The notes under the pieces were generated by a model that had not been told where the DNA came from, did not search any database, and was given only the letters and a program-made list of their open reading frames with translations. A stretch of DNA of 64,000 nucleotides from Pseudomonas lactis (GTDB taxonomy: Bacteria > Pseudomonadota > Gammaproteobacteria > Pseudomonadales > Pseudomonadaceae). The position numbers and the translations under genes were made by a program. The stretch is taken from the NCBI RefSeq assembly GCF_001439845.1, contig NZ_JYLO01000006.1:186001-250000 (forward strand), written 5' to 3'. This document shows, one piece after another, positions 41,701-49,169 of the stretch; within the stretch, counting starts at the first letter, position 1, and every line of letters begins with the position of its first letter.

Positions 41701-44609
41701 TGTCCGAGGCGCTGGAGCAGGGCGCACCGTCGGGGCTGCGTTTTGGCGCAGTGCACAGCCTGGAGCAGACCCACTATCCATTGACCGTGTTGTTGGCTAT
41801 AGGCCAGACACTGGGCTTGGAGTTCAACTACTCCCGCCAGGCTTTCAGCGGCGCGCATATCCAGCGCTTGGCCGAGCACTTCCAGCAGTTGCTGCTGGCC
41901 CTGGCCAGCGACGGCAGTCAACGCCTTGGCGCGTTGCCCTCAGTGGCGCAGGCCGAGCGGCAGTGGGTATTGCATGATTGGAATGCCACTGCGGTGGATT
42001 ACCCGCTGGATCAAGCGGTCCACACGCTGATCGAGGCTCAGGTGCTGCGTACACCGGATGCACTTGCCTTGATTTTCGCGGGGCAAGCCTTGAGTTACAG
42101 CGCGTTGAACGCCCGGGCCAATCGCCTGGCACATCGCTTGATGGCGGCCGGGGTTGGCCCGGATGTGCTGGTGGGGCTAGCGGCGGAGCGCTCGGTGGAG
42201 ATGGTGGTTGGTCTGTTGGCGGTGCTTAAGGCCGGTGGCGCTTATGTGCCGCTGGACCCCGAGTATCCTCGTGATCGCCTGGCCTACATGCTGCAGGACA
42301 GTGGTGTGCAACTGCTGTTGACCCAGGCTCATCTACTGGCGCAACTGCCGGTTCCTGCCGGTGTGCAAACCCTGGTGCTGGAACATGGCGATACCTGGCT
42401 GGAAACCTTCAGCAGCCACAACCCGAATATCCCAGTGCACGGCGAAAACCTTGCCTATGTGATCTACACCTCCGGCTCCACCGGTCAGCCCAAGGGCGCT
42501 GGCAACCGCCATATAGCGCTGACCAACCGCCTGTGCTGGATGCAACAGGCATATGGGCTCAAGCCACACGACAGCGTGTTGCAGAAAACGCCGTTCAGCT
42601 TTGACGTGTCGGTGTGGGAGTTTTTCTGGCCGCTGATGACCGGCGCGCGTCTGGTCGTGGCTGCACCGGGCGATCATCGTGATCCAGCCAGGCTGGTACG
42701 GCTGATCAACGAGCAACAGGTCACCACGTTGCATTTCGTGCCTTCCATGTTGCAAGCGTTCTTGCAAGACGCGGCGGTTACTTCATGCCAGAGCCTGCAA
42801 CGCATCGTTTGCAGTGGGGAGGCGTTGCCTGCCGATGCCCAGCAGCAGGTGTTCGCCAAATTGCCCCAAGCCGGGTTGTACAACCTGTATGGCCCTACTG
42901 AAGCCGCCATCGACGTGACCCACTGGACCTGCGTGGAGGAAGGCCGCGACGCCGTACCCATTGGCCGACCCATTGCCAACCTGGGTTGCTACGTGCTGGA
43001 CGACAACCTGGAACCTGCGCCAGTGGGTGTGCTGGGCGAACTGTATTTGGGCGGTATTGGCTTGGCGCGGGGTTATCACCGCCGTGCGGCGCTTACCGCC
43101 GAGCGGTTTGTGACCGACCCGTTCGGCAGCGGCACGCGCCTGTATCGCACCGGTGACCTCGCGCGTTATCGCGACGATGGCGTGATTGAATATGCCGGGC
43201 GAATCGATCACCAGGTCAAACTGCGTGGCCTGCGCATAGAGTTGGGCGAAATCGAAGCGCGCTTGCTGGAACTCGACAATGTCCGCGAAGCCGCGGTGCT
43301 GGCGGTGGACGGTACCCACCTGGTGGGTTACCTGGTGCTGCAACAGCCGCTTGAAGCGTGGAAGGCAGAGGTGGTTGCACACCTGGCCGAGCAGTTGCCC
43401 GACTACATGGTCCCGGCGCAATGGGTAGTGCTGGCGCAGATGCCGTTGAGCCCGAACGGCAAACTGGACCGTAAGGCGTTGCCCAAGCCAGAGGCCCACA
43501 GTGCCGCGCAATACCAGGCACCCGTTAGCGAGATTGAGCAGCAAATAGCGGCGGTCTGGAGCGAGGTGCTGGAGGTGGAGCGCGTAGGGCTCAACGACAA
43601 CTTCTTCGAACTCGGTGGCCATTCGTTGCGGGTGCTGATGCTCAAGGAGCGAATTCGCAAGGTCAGCGGCGTGAACCTATCTGTCAGCCAATTGATGCTC
43701 AACCCCACCGTGGCGGGGCAGGTCAAATGCCTGCAGGGCAATAGCCGGTCTTCGTTGATCGTCAAGCTCAACCAGCAGATGCAAGGCACGCCGTTGTTCC
43801 TGTTCCACCCAAGCTTCGGCTCGGTGCATTGCTACACCGCGATTGCCCTGGCCTTGCGCGAGCAGCGCCCAGTGTTCGGGGTAATGTGCCGTGCCTTGGC
43901 CGAAGAGGGCGCCACGGTGCCGCAATGGCAGGTAATGGTCGAGGACTACACCGCGCAATTGTTGGTGGCCCAACCCCAAGGCGCGTTCCGCCTGGGTGGC
44001 TGGTCATTGGGTGGCAACCTGGCGATGGAGGTAGCCTACGGCCTGGAGCAAGCCGGCAGAGAGGTGGAGTTTGTCGGCTGGATCGACGCTGCGCCGCCGC
44101 AGTGGGTCAAACCTTATTGGGATTCTTTGGAAGTTGAGGACGACCGCGAAGCCTCAGCCAATGAGCGCCGCGCCGCGTTGCTGGGGGTGATGTTCCCTGA
44201 GTTTGCCGAGTCCATCCAACTCGCCTGGCAGCAATGCCAACGGGATAGCGAGGATGAAGCGGGACAATGGCAGGAATTTGTGAACTGGGCTGAACAGTGT
44301 TTGGGCGAAGCCTTCACGGTGATCAAGGATGAATTACTGCGTGGCAATGAGGCGCAGATTTCCTGGGACGTTGACCGGGCACTCAGTGAGCGTTTGCTGC
44401 AAGCTGACTTCAAGCCGATCAAGGCGCCCGTCACTTGTTGGTGGGCGTCCATGAGCCGGGCAGGGCGCTTCAAGGACCTGATCGAACAGCAAATGGCAAC
44501 GGTGATCAGCCAAGGGCGCATCGAGCGCTCAGTGATGATCGAGACCGATCATGACGGCATTATCGACAGCGCGGTGTTTATCAGCAGTTTGGTAGAGGCG
44601 TTGAGGTAA
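32754..44609 (+). CDS. pvdD: Terminal pyoverdine peptide synthetase, three modules (Lys, D-FOHOrn, Ser) plus thioesterase
   Basis: This 3951-residue NRPS completes the peptide. Approximate domains are C1 40-460, A1 504-1000, T1 1020-1085, C2 1106-1530, A2 1566-2064, T2 2085-2150 (LGGDSI), E 2160-2600, C3 2635-3060 (DCL, HHILMDGW), A3 3089-3569, T3 3590-3655 and TE 3670-3951. Codes are DGEDHGTVVK (Lys), DGEVCGGVTK (FOHOrn, same as the previous protein) and DVWHVSLIDK (Ser). The thioesterase has the nucleophile motif GWSLGG (Ser 3751) and a candidate catalytic His 3933 (TDHDG), and should release or cyclise the peptide. C1 is LCL, matching the unepimerised FOHOrn delivered by the previous enzyme. 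It sits beside fpvA like PAO1 pvdD, but its first two modules resemble PvdJ, so the name pvdJ is equally defensible. Confidence 0.92.
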   Translation: MLSNPNIDLVSRFLRLPLEQRQQFYLRLHSRGMSFAQLPIAPTRHDNDTPTLSYAQERQWFLWQLDKDSTAYHIPGALRLHGHLDLAALQRSFDSLLARHESLRTQLVEDGERLWQAVMPQARVQIEQAHVDEAQLMARVEEEVARPFDLHQAPLLRVTLLQLAEDEHVLVMVQHHIVSDGWSMQVMVEELVQLYAAHSQGHDLQLPELPIQYADYALWQRGWMEAGEQARQLAYWQALLGGEQPVLELPLDRPRPAQQSHRGASLQVHLQPTLVAGLKRLAQQEGVTAFMLLLASFQALLYRYSGQSDIRIGVPNANRNRVETERLIGFFVNTQVLKADLDGQMSFAELLQQTKRRALEAQAHQDLPFEQLVVALQPERSLSHNPLFQVMFNHQTDAQGDREGQQLPGLRVVELDWDSQTTHFDLSLDTHESADGLWAALTYATDLFDAATIERLAQHWQNLLQAVVSAPRSRLCELPMVGAAEQHRMLQDWNTPAGVTPFEAVHRLFEAQADQQPERQALALNKQALSYGELNRQANRLAHYLLAQGVGPKALVGIAVERSFAMVVSLLAVLKTGAAYVPLDPEYPRERLVHMLEDSGVGLVLTQSHLHGRLPLPTQVLAVDIDRVQAQLALCADDNLPVDVESQSLAYVIYTSGSTGKPKGVAISHAALSEFAGIAADYSQLVAQDRVLQFATLNFDGFVEQLYPALTLGATVVLRGPQLWDGAELYRQIIAQGITLADLPTAYWKLFLQDCLAAGPRTYGALRQIHIGGEAMPLDGPLLWQRAGLGHVRLLNTYGPTEATVVSSVLDCTDPSAVSAVGASPIGRALPGRGLYVLDRDLNLLPLGAVGELYIASANGLARAYLQRPGLTAERFVADPFSPSGERLYRTGDLARYRADGVVEYVGRVDHQVKVRGFRIELGEIETVLLAQDSVREALLLAADNQLLAYLVPAQTLSETECAEVGEQLMATLRDHLPDYMVPAHLIFLDRMPLNPNGKLDRQALPKPDASVEQQDWRAPVTPLQQQMAAIWAAILGAERVGLNQHFFELGGHSLLAMQVVSRIRQTLSLEVPLKAVFEHPRLEAFVAALQAQESPLPTAPALLPAGRVQPLPLSYAQERQWFLWQLEPHSAAYHIPSALRLKGRLDLAALQRSFDSLLARHESLRTHIHQDHDGAVQVIEPSVSLPITQAEIEETELKAHVEALIAQPFDLQRGPLLRVTLLRLAADEHVLVLVQHHIVSDGWSMQLAVEELVQLYAGYSQGQDVQLPALPIQYADYAVWQRSWMDAGEKQRQLAYWQELLGGEQSVLELPFDHQRPAVQSHRGARLAFELAPELAQGLKALAQQQGVTLFMLLLASFQTLLHRYSGQEEIRVGVPIANRNRSETERLIGFFVNTQVLKADVHGQMSVEQLLQHVRQSALQAQAHQDLPFEQLVEALQPERSLSHNPLFQVMFNHQTDVGQAQVQHQLPGLRVEGLDWDSKTAHFDLDLDIQESTEGIWATLGYAQDLFEASTVQRMARHWQNLLQGMVANPRQQLSQLSLLDATEQQQILQLWNRTESGFSAERLVHELVGDRARETPDAVAVKFDAQTLTYGELDRQANRLAHALIARGVGPEVRVAIAMPRSAEIMVAFLAVMKAGGVYVPLDIEYPRDRLLYMMQDSRSKLLLTHSAVQHRLPIPDGLDVLAVDQVQAWSDYSDTAPTVALDGDNLAYVIYTSGSTGLPKGVAVSHGPLVAHIIATGERYETSPADCELHFMSFAFDGSHEGWMHPLINGASVLIRDDSLWLPEYTYEQMHRHNVTMAVFPPVYLQQLAEHAERDGNPPAVRVYCFGGDAVAQASYDLAWRALKPKYLFNGYGPTETVVTPLLWKARKGDPCGAVYAPIGTLLGNRSGYVLDAQLNLQPIGVAGELYLGGEGVARGYLERPALTAERFVPDPFGKPGSRVYRSGDLTRGRPDGVVDYLGRVDHQVKIRGFRIELGEIEARLREQASVGETVVVAQEGPTGKQLVAYVVPLDRTLLDDAVAQSTGRETLRRALKTRLPDYMVPTHLMFLERMPLTPNGKLDRKGLPLPDVSQMQQAYVAPQSELEQKIAAIWSDVLRLPQVGLHDNFFELGGDSIISIQLVSRARQAGVRFTPKELFQHQTVQSLATVAREGDGVVQMDQSPLTGDLLLLPVQHSFFADDIPQRHHWNQSAVLQPHQPLQVPLLLAALQALIVHHDALRSTFIEGAQGWSAAYRGPDQHQAEQVLWQTTLNSVEELEALGEEAQRSLDLGAGPLLRAVLAQLADGSQRLLLVIHHLVVDGVSWRILLEDLQSTYQQLAQGAPVTLPAKTSATRAWAARLQTYAHSPALQQELVWWQTQLQGSPVGLPGADPQASLSNQLALSVSTHLDATYTRRLLHDAPSAYRTQINDLLLTALARVITRWSGEASMLIRLEGHGREDLFDDIDLTRTVGWFTSLYPVQLAPADSLAASLKRIKEQLRAVPDKGLGFGALRYLGNAATQQALAALPQPRITFNYLGQFDASFDSGEQPGLFTPTADASGAEQSPQAPLGNWLEINGQVYGGELKLNWSFSQAMFGEATVKCLADDYALELKALIDHCCESAHQGVTPSDFPLARLSQDQLDGLALNVAEVEDLYPLSPMQQGMLFQSLYGEGSGDYINQMRIDVQGLDVARFQQAWQVAVQRHEILRSGFVWQAELEQPLQVVYKQVRLPFMALDWQTREDCNQALDELAESARAQGFVLEQAPLLSLTLVRTGATSYHLIYTNHHILMDGWSGSQLFGEVLQQYAGEPLPAPTGRYRDYIAWLQAQDKAVSQAFWKAQLVNLQEPTRLARTIDAEVDAALAVNGEHRLSLDVAQTEHLKAFAQRHKVTLNTLVQGAWLLLLHHHTGQATVAFGATVAGRPTELRGIEQQVGLFINTLPVVATPDAQMSVSQWLEQLQQQNVGLREHEHTPLFEIQRWAGLGGEALFDSILVFENYPVSEALEQGAPSGLRFGAVHSLEQTHYPLTVLLAIGQTLGLEFNYSRQAFSGAHIQRLAEHFQQLLLALASDGSQRLGALPSVAQAERQWVLHDWNATAVDYPLDQAVHTLIEAQVLRTPDALALIFAGQALSYSALNARANRLAHRLMAAGVGPDVLVGLAAERSVEMVVGLLAVLKAGGAYVPLDPEYPRDRLAYMLQDSGVQLLLTQAHLLAQLPVPAGVQTLVLEHGDTWLETFSSHNPNIPVHGENLAYVIYTSGSTGQPKGAGNRHIALTNRLCWMQQAYGLKPHDSVLQKTPFSFDVSVWEFFWPLMTGARLVVAAPGDHRDPARLVRLINEQQVTTLHFVPSMLQAFLQDAAVTSCQSLQRIVCSGEALPADAQQQVFAKLPQAGLYNLYGPTEAAIDVTHWTCVEEGRDAVPIGRPIANLGCYVLDDNLEPAPVGVLGELYLGGIGLARGYHRRAALTAERFVTDPFGSGTRLYRTGDLARYRDDGVIEYAGRIDHQVKLRGLRIELGEIEARLLELDNVREAAVLAVDGTHLVGYLVLQQPLEAWKAEVVAHLAEQLPDYMVPAQWVVLAQMPLSPNGKLDRKALPKPEAHSAAQYQAPVSEIEQQIAAVWSEVLEVERVGLNDNFFELGGHSLRVLMLKERIRKVSGVNLSVSQLMLNPTVAGQVKCLQGNSRSSLIVKLNQQMQGTPLFLFHPSFGSVHCYTAIALALREQRPVFGVMCRALAEEGATVPQWQVMVEDYTAQLLVAQPQGAFRLGGWSLGGNLAMEVAYGLEQAGREVEFVGWIDAAPPQWVKPYWDSLEVEDDREASANERRAALLGVMFPEFAESIQLAWQQCQRDSEDEAGQWQEFVNWAEQCLGEAFTVIKDELLRGNEAQISWDVDRALSERLLQADFKPIKAPVTCWWASMSRAGRFKDLIEQQMATVISQGRIERSVMIETDHDGIIDSAVFISSLVEALR

Positions 44610-44625
44610 GCCGCCGCTCAACCAC

Positions 44626-44656
44626 AAAAACCCGGATCCAGTGTCCGGGTTTTTTT
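44626..44656 (+). terminator. Rho-independent terminator after the NRPS operon
   Basis: AAAAACCCGGA pairs with TCCGGGTTTTT around a short TCCAGTG-like loop, followed by a T run. It lies 17 bases after the NRPS stop codon and ends the rightward operon. Confidence 0.85.
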
Positions 44657-44694
44657 ATGCTCCAATCCCTCTTCGCCAGTATCTCTGCACGCGC

Positions 44695-44731
44695 AAAAAA
44701 AAGCCCGGTGAGCATGGGGTGCTCACCGGGC
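44695..44731 (-). terminator. Rho-independent terminator of fpvA
   Basis: GCCCGGTGAGCA (44703-44714) pairs perfectly with TGCTCACCGGGC (44720-44731). On the minus strand the stem is followed by eight U residues (the A run 44695-44702). It is 24 bases past the fpvA stop codon. Confidence 0.88.
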
Positions 44732-44754
44732 GTTTGATCGATTGACGCGTGGAA

Positions 44755-47196
44755 TCAGAAGTCCCAGCGCGTGCTGACCATCACATTACGTGGCTCACCG
44801 TAGGCGGCCGAGTTATAGAAGCCCACGTTGGTGTAGTAAGACTTGTCGAAGATGTTGTTGAAGTTGACGGTAGCCGACAGGTTCTTGGTGACCTGGTAGC
44901 GGGTCATCAAGTCCACCAGCCAGTAGGACTCCTGGGTGATGTCCTGGTTTTTCTCAAGTGGCCCGTTCCAGATCTCGTTCCAACCTTTGGTCTGCCAGCG
45001 TACACCGCCACCGATGGTGAACTTGTCCAGGTCGCCCTTGAGTTTGTAGGTGGTGTTCAGGTTGACCTGATGCTCGGGTTCGAAGGTGGAGAGTTTCTTG
45101 TCGTCTTCGTCTCGTACGATCTTGTGGGTGTAGCCACCTTGAAGTTGCCAGCCTGGGCTCAACTCACCGGAAATTTCCGCTTCGTAGCCTTTGGTGACGG
45201 CCTTGGAGCTCTTGAACGCCCAGTTGTTCGGGGCAGGTGTCTGGTTGTTGTAGGCGTCATCCGAGATGGGGCGATTAGTCTCATGCACTTCGAAGTAAGC
45301 GATGCTGGTGTTGAGGCGGCCATCGAAAAACTCGCCCTTCAGGCCCAACTCGTAGTTCTGCCCTTCGTCTGGCTCCAGCAGCTTCTCGTTACGGTCCTTA
45401 TAGGTGCTTTCCTGGGGTTGGAAAATATCGGTGTAGCTGGCGTATACCGAGAAGTTGTCGTTGAGGTCGTAGATCACTCCGGCGTAAGGAATGAACCGCC
45501 CGGTTTCCTTGTAGGAGGGGTTGTTGCCAGTCACGTGATAGTTGGCCACGCGCCCACCCAGGATCACGTTCAGGTCGTCAATCACGTTGAAACGCGCGGT
45601 CAGGTAATACCCGGTTTGACGGATAGTGTCGTCGATGTGCTGTTGGGCAGGACCGTAGATAGGCTTGGCGATATGGCCGTTCCAGTTATAGAAATCGACC
45701 TTGTTACCGCCAGGCCATTCCGGTGACCAGTAGCCCTTGCCTTGCCAGCGCGAGGTACCGATCGAGCCGCCCACCACCAGTTCATGCTCGCGGCCAAACA
45801 GGCTGAAAGGCCCGGTGGCGTAAAGGTCGGCCGAGGTGCTCTTGGTCTCGCCGGTGTATTTCTGCCCGTTGATCTCGGCGGTGCCATCGGCTGCCGGCTG
45901 GACGAATTGAATCGAACCCAGGTCGGCATGGTAGCCGTTGATCTTGTGGTCGAGCTGGAATTTGGTCACCCAGCCGTCGCCCAGGTCATGCTCGAGCATG
46001 GCAAAGGCGGTACGCGTGTTTTGCTCCCATGAGCTCCAGGTGGTGCCGTTGTTGTAAGAGCGCGGCATTTTGTTGATGCTGCCGTTGGAGTTGACCAGCG
46101 GGAAGGAGCCGGACCAGCTGGAACCCTGCGGAATGTTGTCCTGGTAATCGAAGCCCACCGTCAGCATGGTCTCGGGAGACAGGTCGAACTCGGTGATGCC
46201 GTAGTAGGTTTCGGTCTTGCGCGAATAGTGGTCCATAAAGGACTTCTTGTCCTGATACGCAGCCACCGCACGGCCGCGGATATTGCCGCTGTCCGTCAAG
46301 GGGCCACTGACATCCACTTCGCTGCGGTAGTTGTCCCAGGAGCCCGCGCCCAATTGCACATGGCCCTTGAATTCCGCGGTTGGCTTCTTGCGGATCAAGT
46401 TGATGGTCGCACCCAGGGAACCGGCACCGTTGAGCAGGCCGGTGGCGCCCTTGAGGACTTCAACACGGTCGTAGATCGCCATGTCGCTCAGGGTGTTGCC
46501 CGCCGAATAGCCGACGTTACGCACAGTCGACGGAATACCGTCGTACTGGAAACTATTGACCGAAAAACCACGGGAATAGTAGTTGGTGCGGTCGGAGTCG
46601 TAGGCGGAAACGGTGATGCCCGGCGTATGGCGCATCACGTCATCCATGTTGTTGAGGCCAAAATCCTCGATGTGCTGGCGAGTCACCACGGTGATCGACT
46701 GCGGAGTTTGCCGTGGGGTCAACGTCAGACGTGTAGCCGTGGCAATCGTGCCAGGCGTGTAGGAACCAGAACCTTCGGTGACGTTGCCCAGGTAGTTGGC
46801 AGTCACCTGCGTCGGGCTCAACTCAAGCCCACCACCGCTGCCAGCAGCTGTGACGGTCAAGGTATTGCCATTGAGGTTATAGGTGGTCTGGCTACCGGCC
46901 AGCAATGCAGCTATGGCCTGCTGCGGCTGCATCTTGCCCTTGACGGCGGGGCTGTTCTTGCCCTGCACATCGCCCGGGCTGTAGAGCACTTGCACATTGG
47001 TCTGGCGGCCAAATTCCTGCAGTGCGCTCCCCAGCGACTGCGCAGGAATATTCAACTCGATCTCCTGGGCTTGCACATAGCTTGCAATCGGCATCGACAC
47101 AGCCAACGCCAGGGCACTCGGCAAAAGGTTGATGTTCAGGGCCCGGCGCATGGATAGCGCTTTGCTCAGGGGGCTGAGACCGAGTCGTGCTGGCAT
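44755..47196 (-). CDS. fpvA: Ferripyoverdine TonB-dependent receptor and signal transducer
   Basis: The 813-residue outer membrane receptor starts with a signal peptide (cleavage near SYVQA). An N-terminal signalling (STN) domain follows (IELNIPAQSLGSALQEFGRQ to LNGNTLTVTAAG, residues about 45-120, motif region given), then a TonB-box-like stretch. The plug includes RHIEDFGLNNMDDVMRHTPG and GATGLLNGAGSLGATINLIRK. The 22-strand barrel ends in the aromatic TRWDF. The STN domain means it can signal through an FpvR-type anti-sigma factor to the sigma factors PvdS and FpvI, encoded elsewhere. It lies between the NRPS genes and pvdE. No clean TAAAT-N16-CGT box is found upstream, but a Fur-like site is. 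Confidence 0.93.
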   Translation of the reverse strand: MPARLGLSPLSKALSMRRALNINLLPSALALAVSMPIASYVQAQEIELNIPAQSLGSALQEFGRQTNVQVLYSPGDVQGKNSPAVKGKMQPQQAIAALLAGSQTTYNLNGNTLTVTAAGSGGGLELSPTQVTANYLGNVTEGSGSYTPGTIATATRLTLTPRQTPQSITVVTRQHIEDFGLNNMDDVMRHTPGITVSAYDSDRTNYYSRGFSVNSFQYDGIPSTVRNVGYSAGNTLSDMAIYDRVEVLKGATGLLNGAGSLGATINLIRKKPTAEFKGHVQLGAGSWDNYRSEVDVSGPLTDSGNIRGRAVAAYQDKKSFMDHYSRKTETYYGITEFDLSPETMLTVGFDYQDNIPQGSSWSGSFPLVNSNGSINKMPRSYNNGTTWSSWEQNTRTAFAMLEHDLGDGWVTKFQLDHKINGYHADLGSIQFVQPAADGTAEINGQKYTGETKSTSADLYATGPFSLFGREHELVVGGSIGTSRWQGKGYWSPEWPGGNKVDFYNWNGHIAKPIYGPAQQHIDDTIRQTGYYLTARFNVIDDLNVILGGRVANYHVTGNNPSYKETGRFIPYAGVIYDLNDNFSVYASYTDIFQPQESTYKDRNEKLLEPDEGQNYELGLKGEFFDGRLNTSIAYFEVHETNRPISDDAYNNQTPAPNNWAFKSSKAVTKGYEAEISGELSPGWQLQGGYTHKIVRDEDDKKLSTFEPEHQVNLNTTYKLKGDLDKFTIGGGVRWQTKGWNEIWNGPLEKNQDITQESYWLVDLMTRYQVTKNLSATVNFNNIFDKSYYTNVGFYNSAAYGEPRNVMVSTRWDF

Positions 47197-47244
47197 GGAT
47201 GCTTTCTCTTCTATGTTTTAAGTGGGCAATTCTAAGTGTTTATT

Positions 47245-47263
47245 GAGTTTAGTTCTCATTACC
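47245..47263 (-). promoter_or_regulatory. Candidate Fur box upstream of fpvA
   Basis: Read on the minus strand, GGTAATGAGAACTAAACTC matches 12 of 19 positions of the GATAATGATAATCATTATC consensus by my count. It is about 50 bases upstream of the fpvA start. Direct iron control of the receptor is the inference. Confidence 0.45.
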
Positions 47264-47270
47264 ACTAGTG

Positions 47271-47308
47271 AGACGTTCCTACTTCGCAAAACCGGAAAAA
47301 TTTTTTTC
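47271..47308 (-). promoter_or_regulatory. Possible ECF (FpvI-type) promoter of fpvA
   Basis: On the minus strand an AAAATTTTTCC-like element is followed about 20 bases later by CGTCT. This resembles my recollection of promoters for iron-starvation ECF sigma factors other than PvdS. It would fit the known FpvI control of fpvA in P. aeruginosa. The assignment is weak. Confidence 0.3.
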
Positions 47309-47314
47309 GGTACC

Positions 47315-48967
47315 TTATGCAGGCTCCATCTCATGCACCACTTGGCCGGCGCGCAAGCGCACCAGATGATCGGCGATGTCGAAATAACGGTCGTCGTGGC
47401 TGATCACGATGATGGTCTTGCCCAGGCGTTTGAGGTCCGGCAGCAGCTCGGTGTAGAAGATGCGGCGAAAGGCCGGGTCCTGGTCGGCGGCCCATTCGTC
47501 GAACACCAGCACCGGGCGCTCTTCCAGCCAGGCATTGACCAGGGCCAGGCGCTTGCGTTGGCCGGTGGACAGGTCAGTGGTGCTGAACACGCCGTCCTTG
47601 ACGCTGACCTTGTGTGCGATTTCCAGGCGCTCAAGGTATTGGGTGGCGCTGTCCAGGGACTGGGTGGCGCTGCCTTGTACCAGGTCATCGAATAGGTAAT
47701 AGTCGGAAAACACCGTGGTGAACAACTGACGATAATCGTCGCGCTCTGGGTCGGTCACCGCTGTACCGTTGAGCAGGATCTCACCCGACTGAGGCGGATA
47801 CAGGCCCAGCAGCAATTTGATCAGCGTGGTCTTGCCACTACCATTCTCGCCGACGACAAACACGATATCGCCTTGCTTGATGCTCAGGTTGATCGGCCCC
47901 AGGTGGAACGGTTGGCTGCCTTCAACCGCTGGCGGGCTGTAGCTGACGCCGCGCAGTTCAAGGCTGTTGACCAGTGGTTTCGGCGCCTCACTGTCGTCCA
48001 TCAGCAAGTGGGGCTCGGGCGAAGAAAAACGCTCCGACAGTTCGCTGATGCGCCCAAAGGCAATCTTCGCCTTGCCAACGACGGGCAGGTAACCCAGCAG
48101 GTGTTCCAGCGGGCCTTTCATATACAGCAGTACCAGCACGAAGCCGGTAATCACCGTGGGGTCGGGGTTGGGGTTGTAGGCCTGCATCGCCAGGGCCAGT
48201 CCGATGACCACAAAGAACAGCATCGAGCCAAAGGTCTTGGCCAGAATATAGATGTTGACTGAACGCACCTGGATATCGCTGATGCGGTCTGCGGTTTCCT
48301 GGATGCGATGGGTGTTCATGCGAAACCGCCGCGGACGGTGCATGCGCAGTTCCTTGGCTCCCGAAGCAATCGCATTGTAGTAACGCTGCAATTCATCTTC
48401 GTGGCTGCGGGCCAGATCGAAGCCCTGGATGCCTTTGCCGCCCGCGATGAATTGCACGGCGCTGCCGATGATGATTGCGACCACCATCATCAGGAACATC
48501 GGCACGGACAGGTAAGCCAGGTAACCCAGGCATCCCAGGGTAACGGTGGCGGCGATGGCCAGGGGCGTGAAGGCAAAGGAAAAGTCGCTGATGGTGTCCA
48601 CGTCGTGGGTCAGCACCGGGATCAGGCGGTGAGAGCGATATTGCTCGATCTGCCCGATGGGCGCTGACAGCACCTTTTCACCCAGGTCCTTGCGCAGGGC
48701 GGCAATGATCCGTTGTCCGACGTAGTTGGTGCCGATGTCGGAAATAATCGAGCTGACCAGCGCCACCACGCACAACGCGGCGAAGGTCAATACCACACCC
48801 TGAGTCATCCCCCCCGCCGAATGCAGGGCATTGTTAATCGTCGCCAACAGCAAGGTAATGGCCAGGCCGCCCGCCATGCCAAGGGCGACGGAGACCGTCA
48901 CGATGGTGCGAAAGGGCCTGAGCAATGCGAGCAAACCTTTGAAGGCGCCGCGCTTGGGGTCGGTCAT
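47315..48967 (-). CDS. pvdE: Pyoverdine precursor ABC exporter
   Basis: The 550-residue half-type exporter has six N-terminal membrane segments (residues about 15-300). The ATPase domain carries Walker A VVGENGSGKTTL, signature LSTGQRKRLAL and Walker B-like VFDEWAADQDP. Family knowledge: PvdE moves acylated ferribactin from the cytoplasm to the periplasm for maturation. I chose ATG 48967, preceded by CGGGAAG, which gives the usual PvdE length; the longer frame from 49027 would run into the promoter box. A perfect PvdS box lies 60 bases upstream on the same strand. It is downstream of, and divergent from, pvdF. Confidence 0.92.
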   Translation of the reverse strand: MTDPKRGAFKGLLALLRPFRTIVTVSVALGMAGGLAITLLLATINNALHSAGGMTQGVVLTFAALCVVALVSSIISDIGTNYVGQRIIAALRKDLGEKVLSAPIGQIEQYRSHRLIPVLTHDVDTISDFSFAFTPLAIAATVTLGCLGYLAYLSVPMFLMMVVAIIIGSAVQFIAGGKGIQGFDLARSHEDELQRYYNAIASGAKELRMHRPRRFRMNTHRIQETADRISDIQVRSVNIYILAKTFGSMLFFVVIGLALAMQAYNPNPDPTVITGFVLVLLYMKGPLEHLLGYLPVVGKAKIAFGRISELSERFSSPEPHLLMDDSEAPKPLVNSLELRGVSYSPPAVEGSQPFHLGPINLSIKQGDIVFVVGENGSGKTTLIKLLLGLYPPQSGEILLNGTAVTDPERDDYRQLFTTVFSDYYLFDDLVQGSATQSLDSATQYLERLEIAHKVSVKDGVFSTTDLSTGQRKRLALVNAWLEERPVLVFDEWAADQDPAFRRIFYTELLPDLKRLGKTIIVISHDDRYFDIADHLVRLRAGQVVHEMEPA

Positions 48968-49027
48968 AAATACTTCCCGGAAAGTGAAAAAGAGGGGGCT
49001 GGGCACACAGACCCTTACCCATGACAA

Positions 49028-49051
49028 ACGAAGCTGTGGCGTGACTATTTA
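49028..49051 (-). promoter_or_regulatory. PvdS iron-starvation box of pvdE
   Basis: The plus strand reads ACG (49028-49030), 16 bases, ATTTA (49047-49051). On the minus strand this is an exact TAAAT-N16-CGT box pointing into pvdE. The expected transcription start leaves a leader of about 50 bases. Confidence 0.88.
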
Positions 49052-49082
49052 GCGCGGCGTGCCGGGCGGTGGCAGTGAGCGA

Positions 49083-49106
49083 TAAATTGCCCGGGGCCTG
49101 GTTCGT
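49083..49106 (+). promoter_or_regulatory. PvdS iron-starvation box of pvdF
   Basis: TAAAT (49083-49087), a 16-base spacer and CGT (49104-49106) form an exact PvdS box. It points into pvdF, 63 bases before its ATG. It is back to back with the pvdE box, 31 bases away. Confidence 0.9.
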
Positions 49107-49169
49107 TCTTGTTCTGTAGGCGCACGTGTATCAATGCCGTGCGTGGCCCTTTGAGCGAGAGCGAAACAC

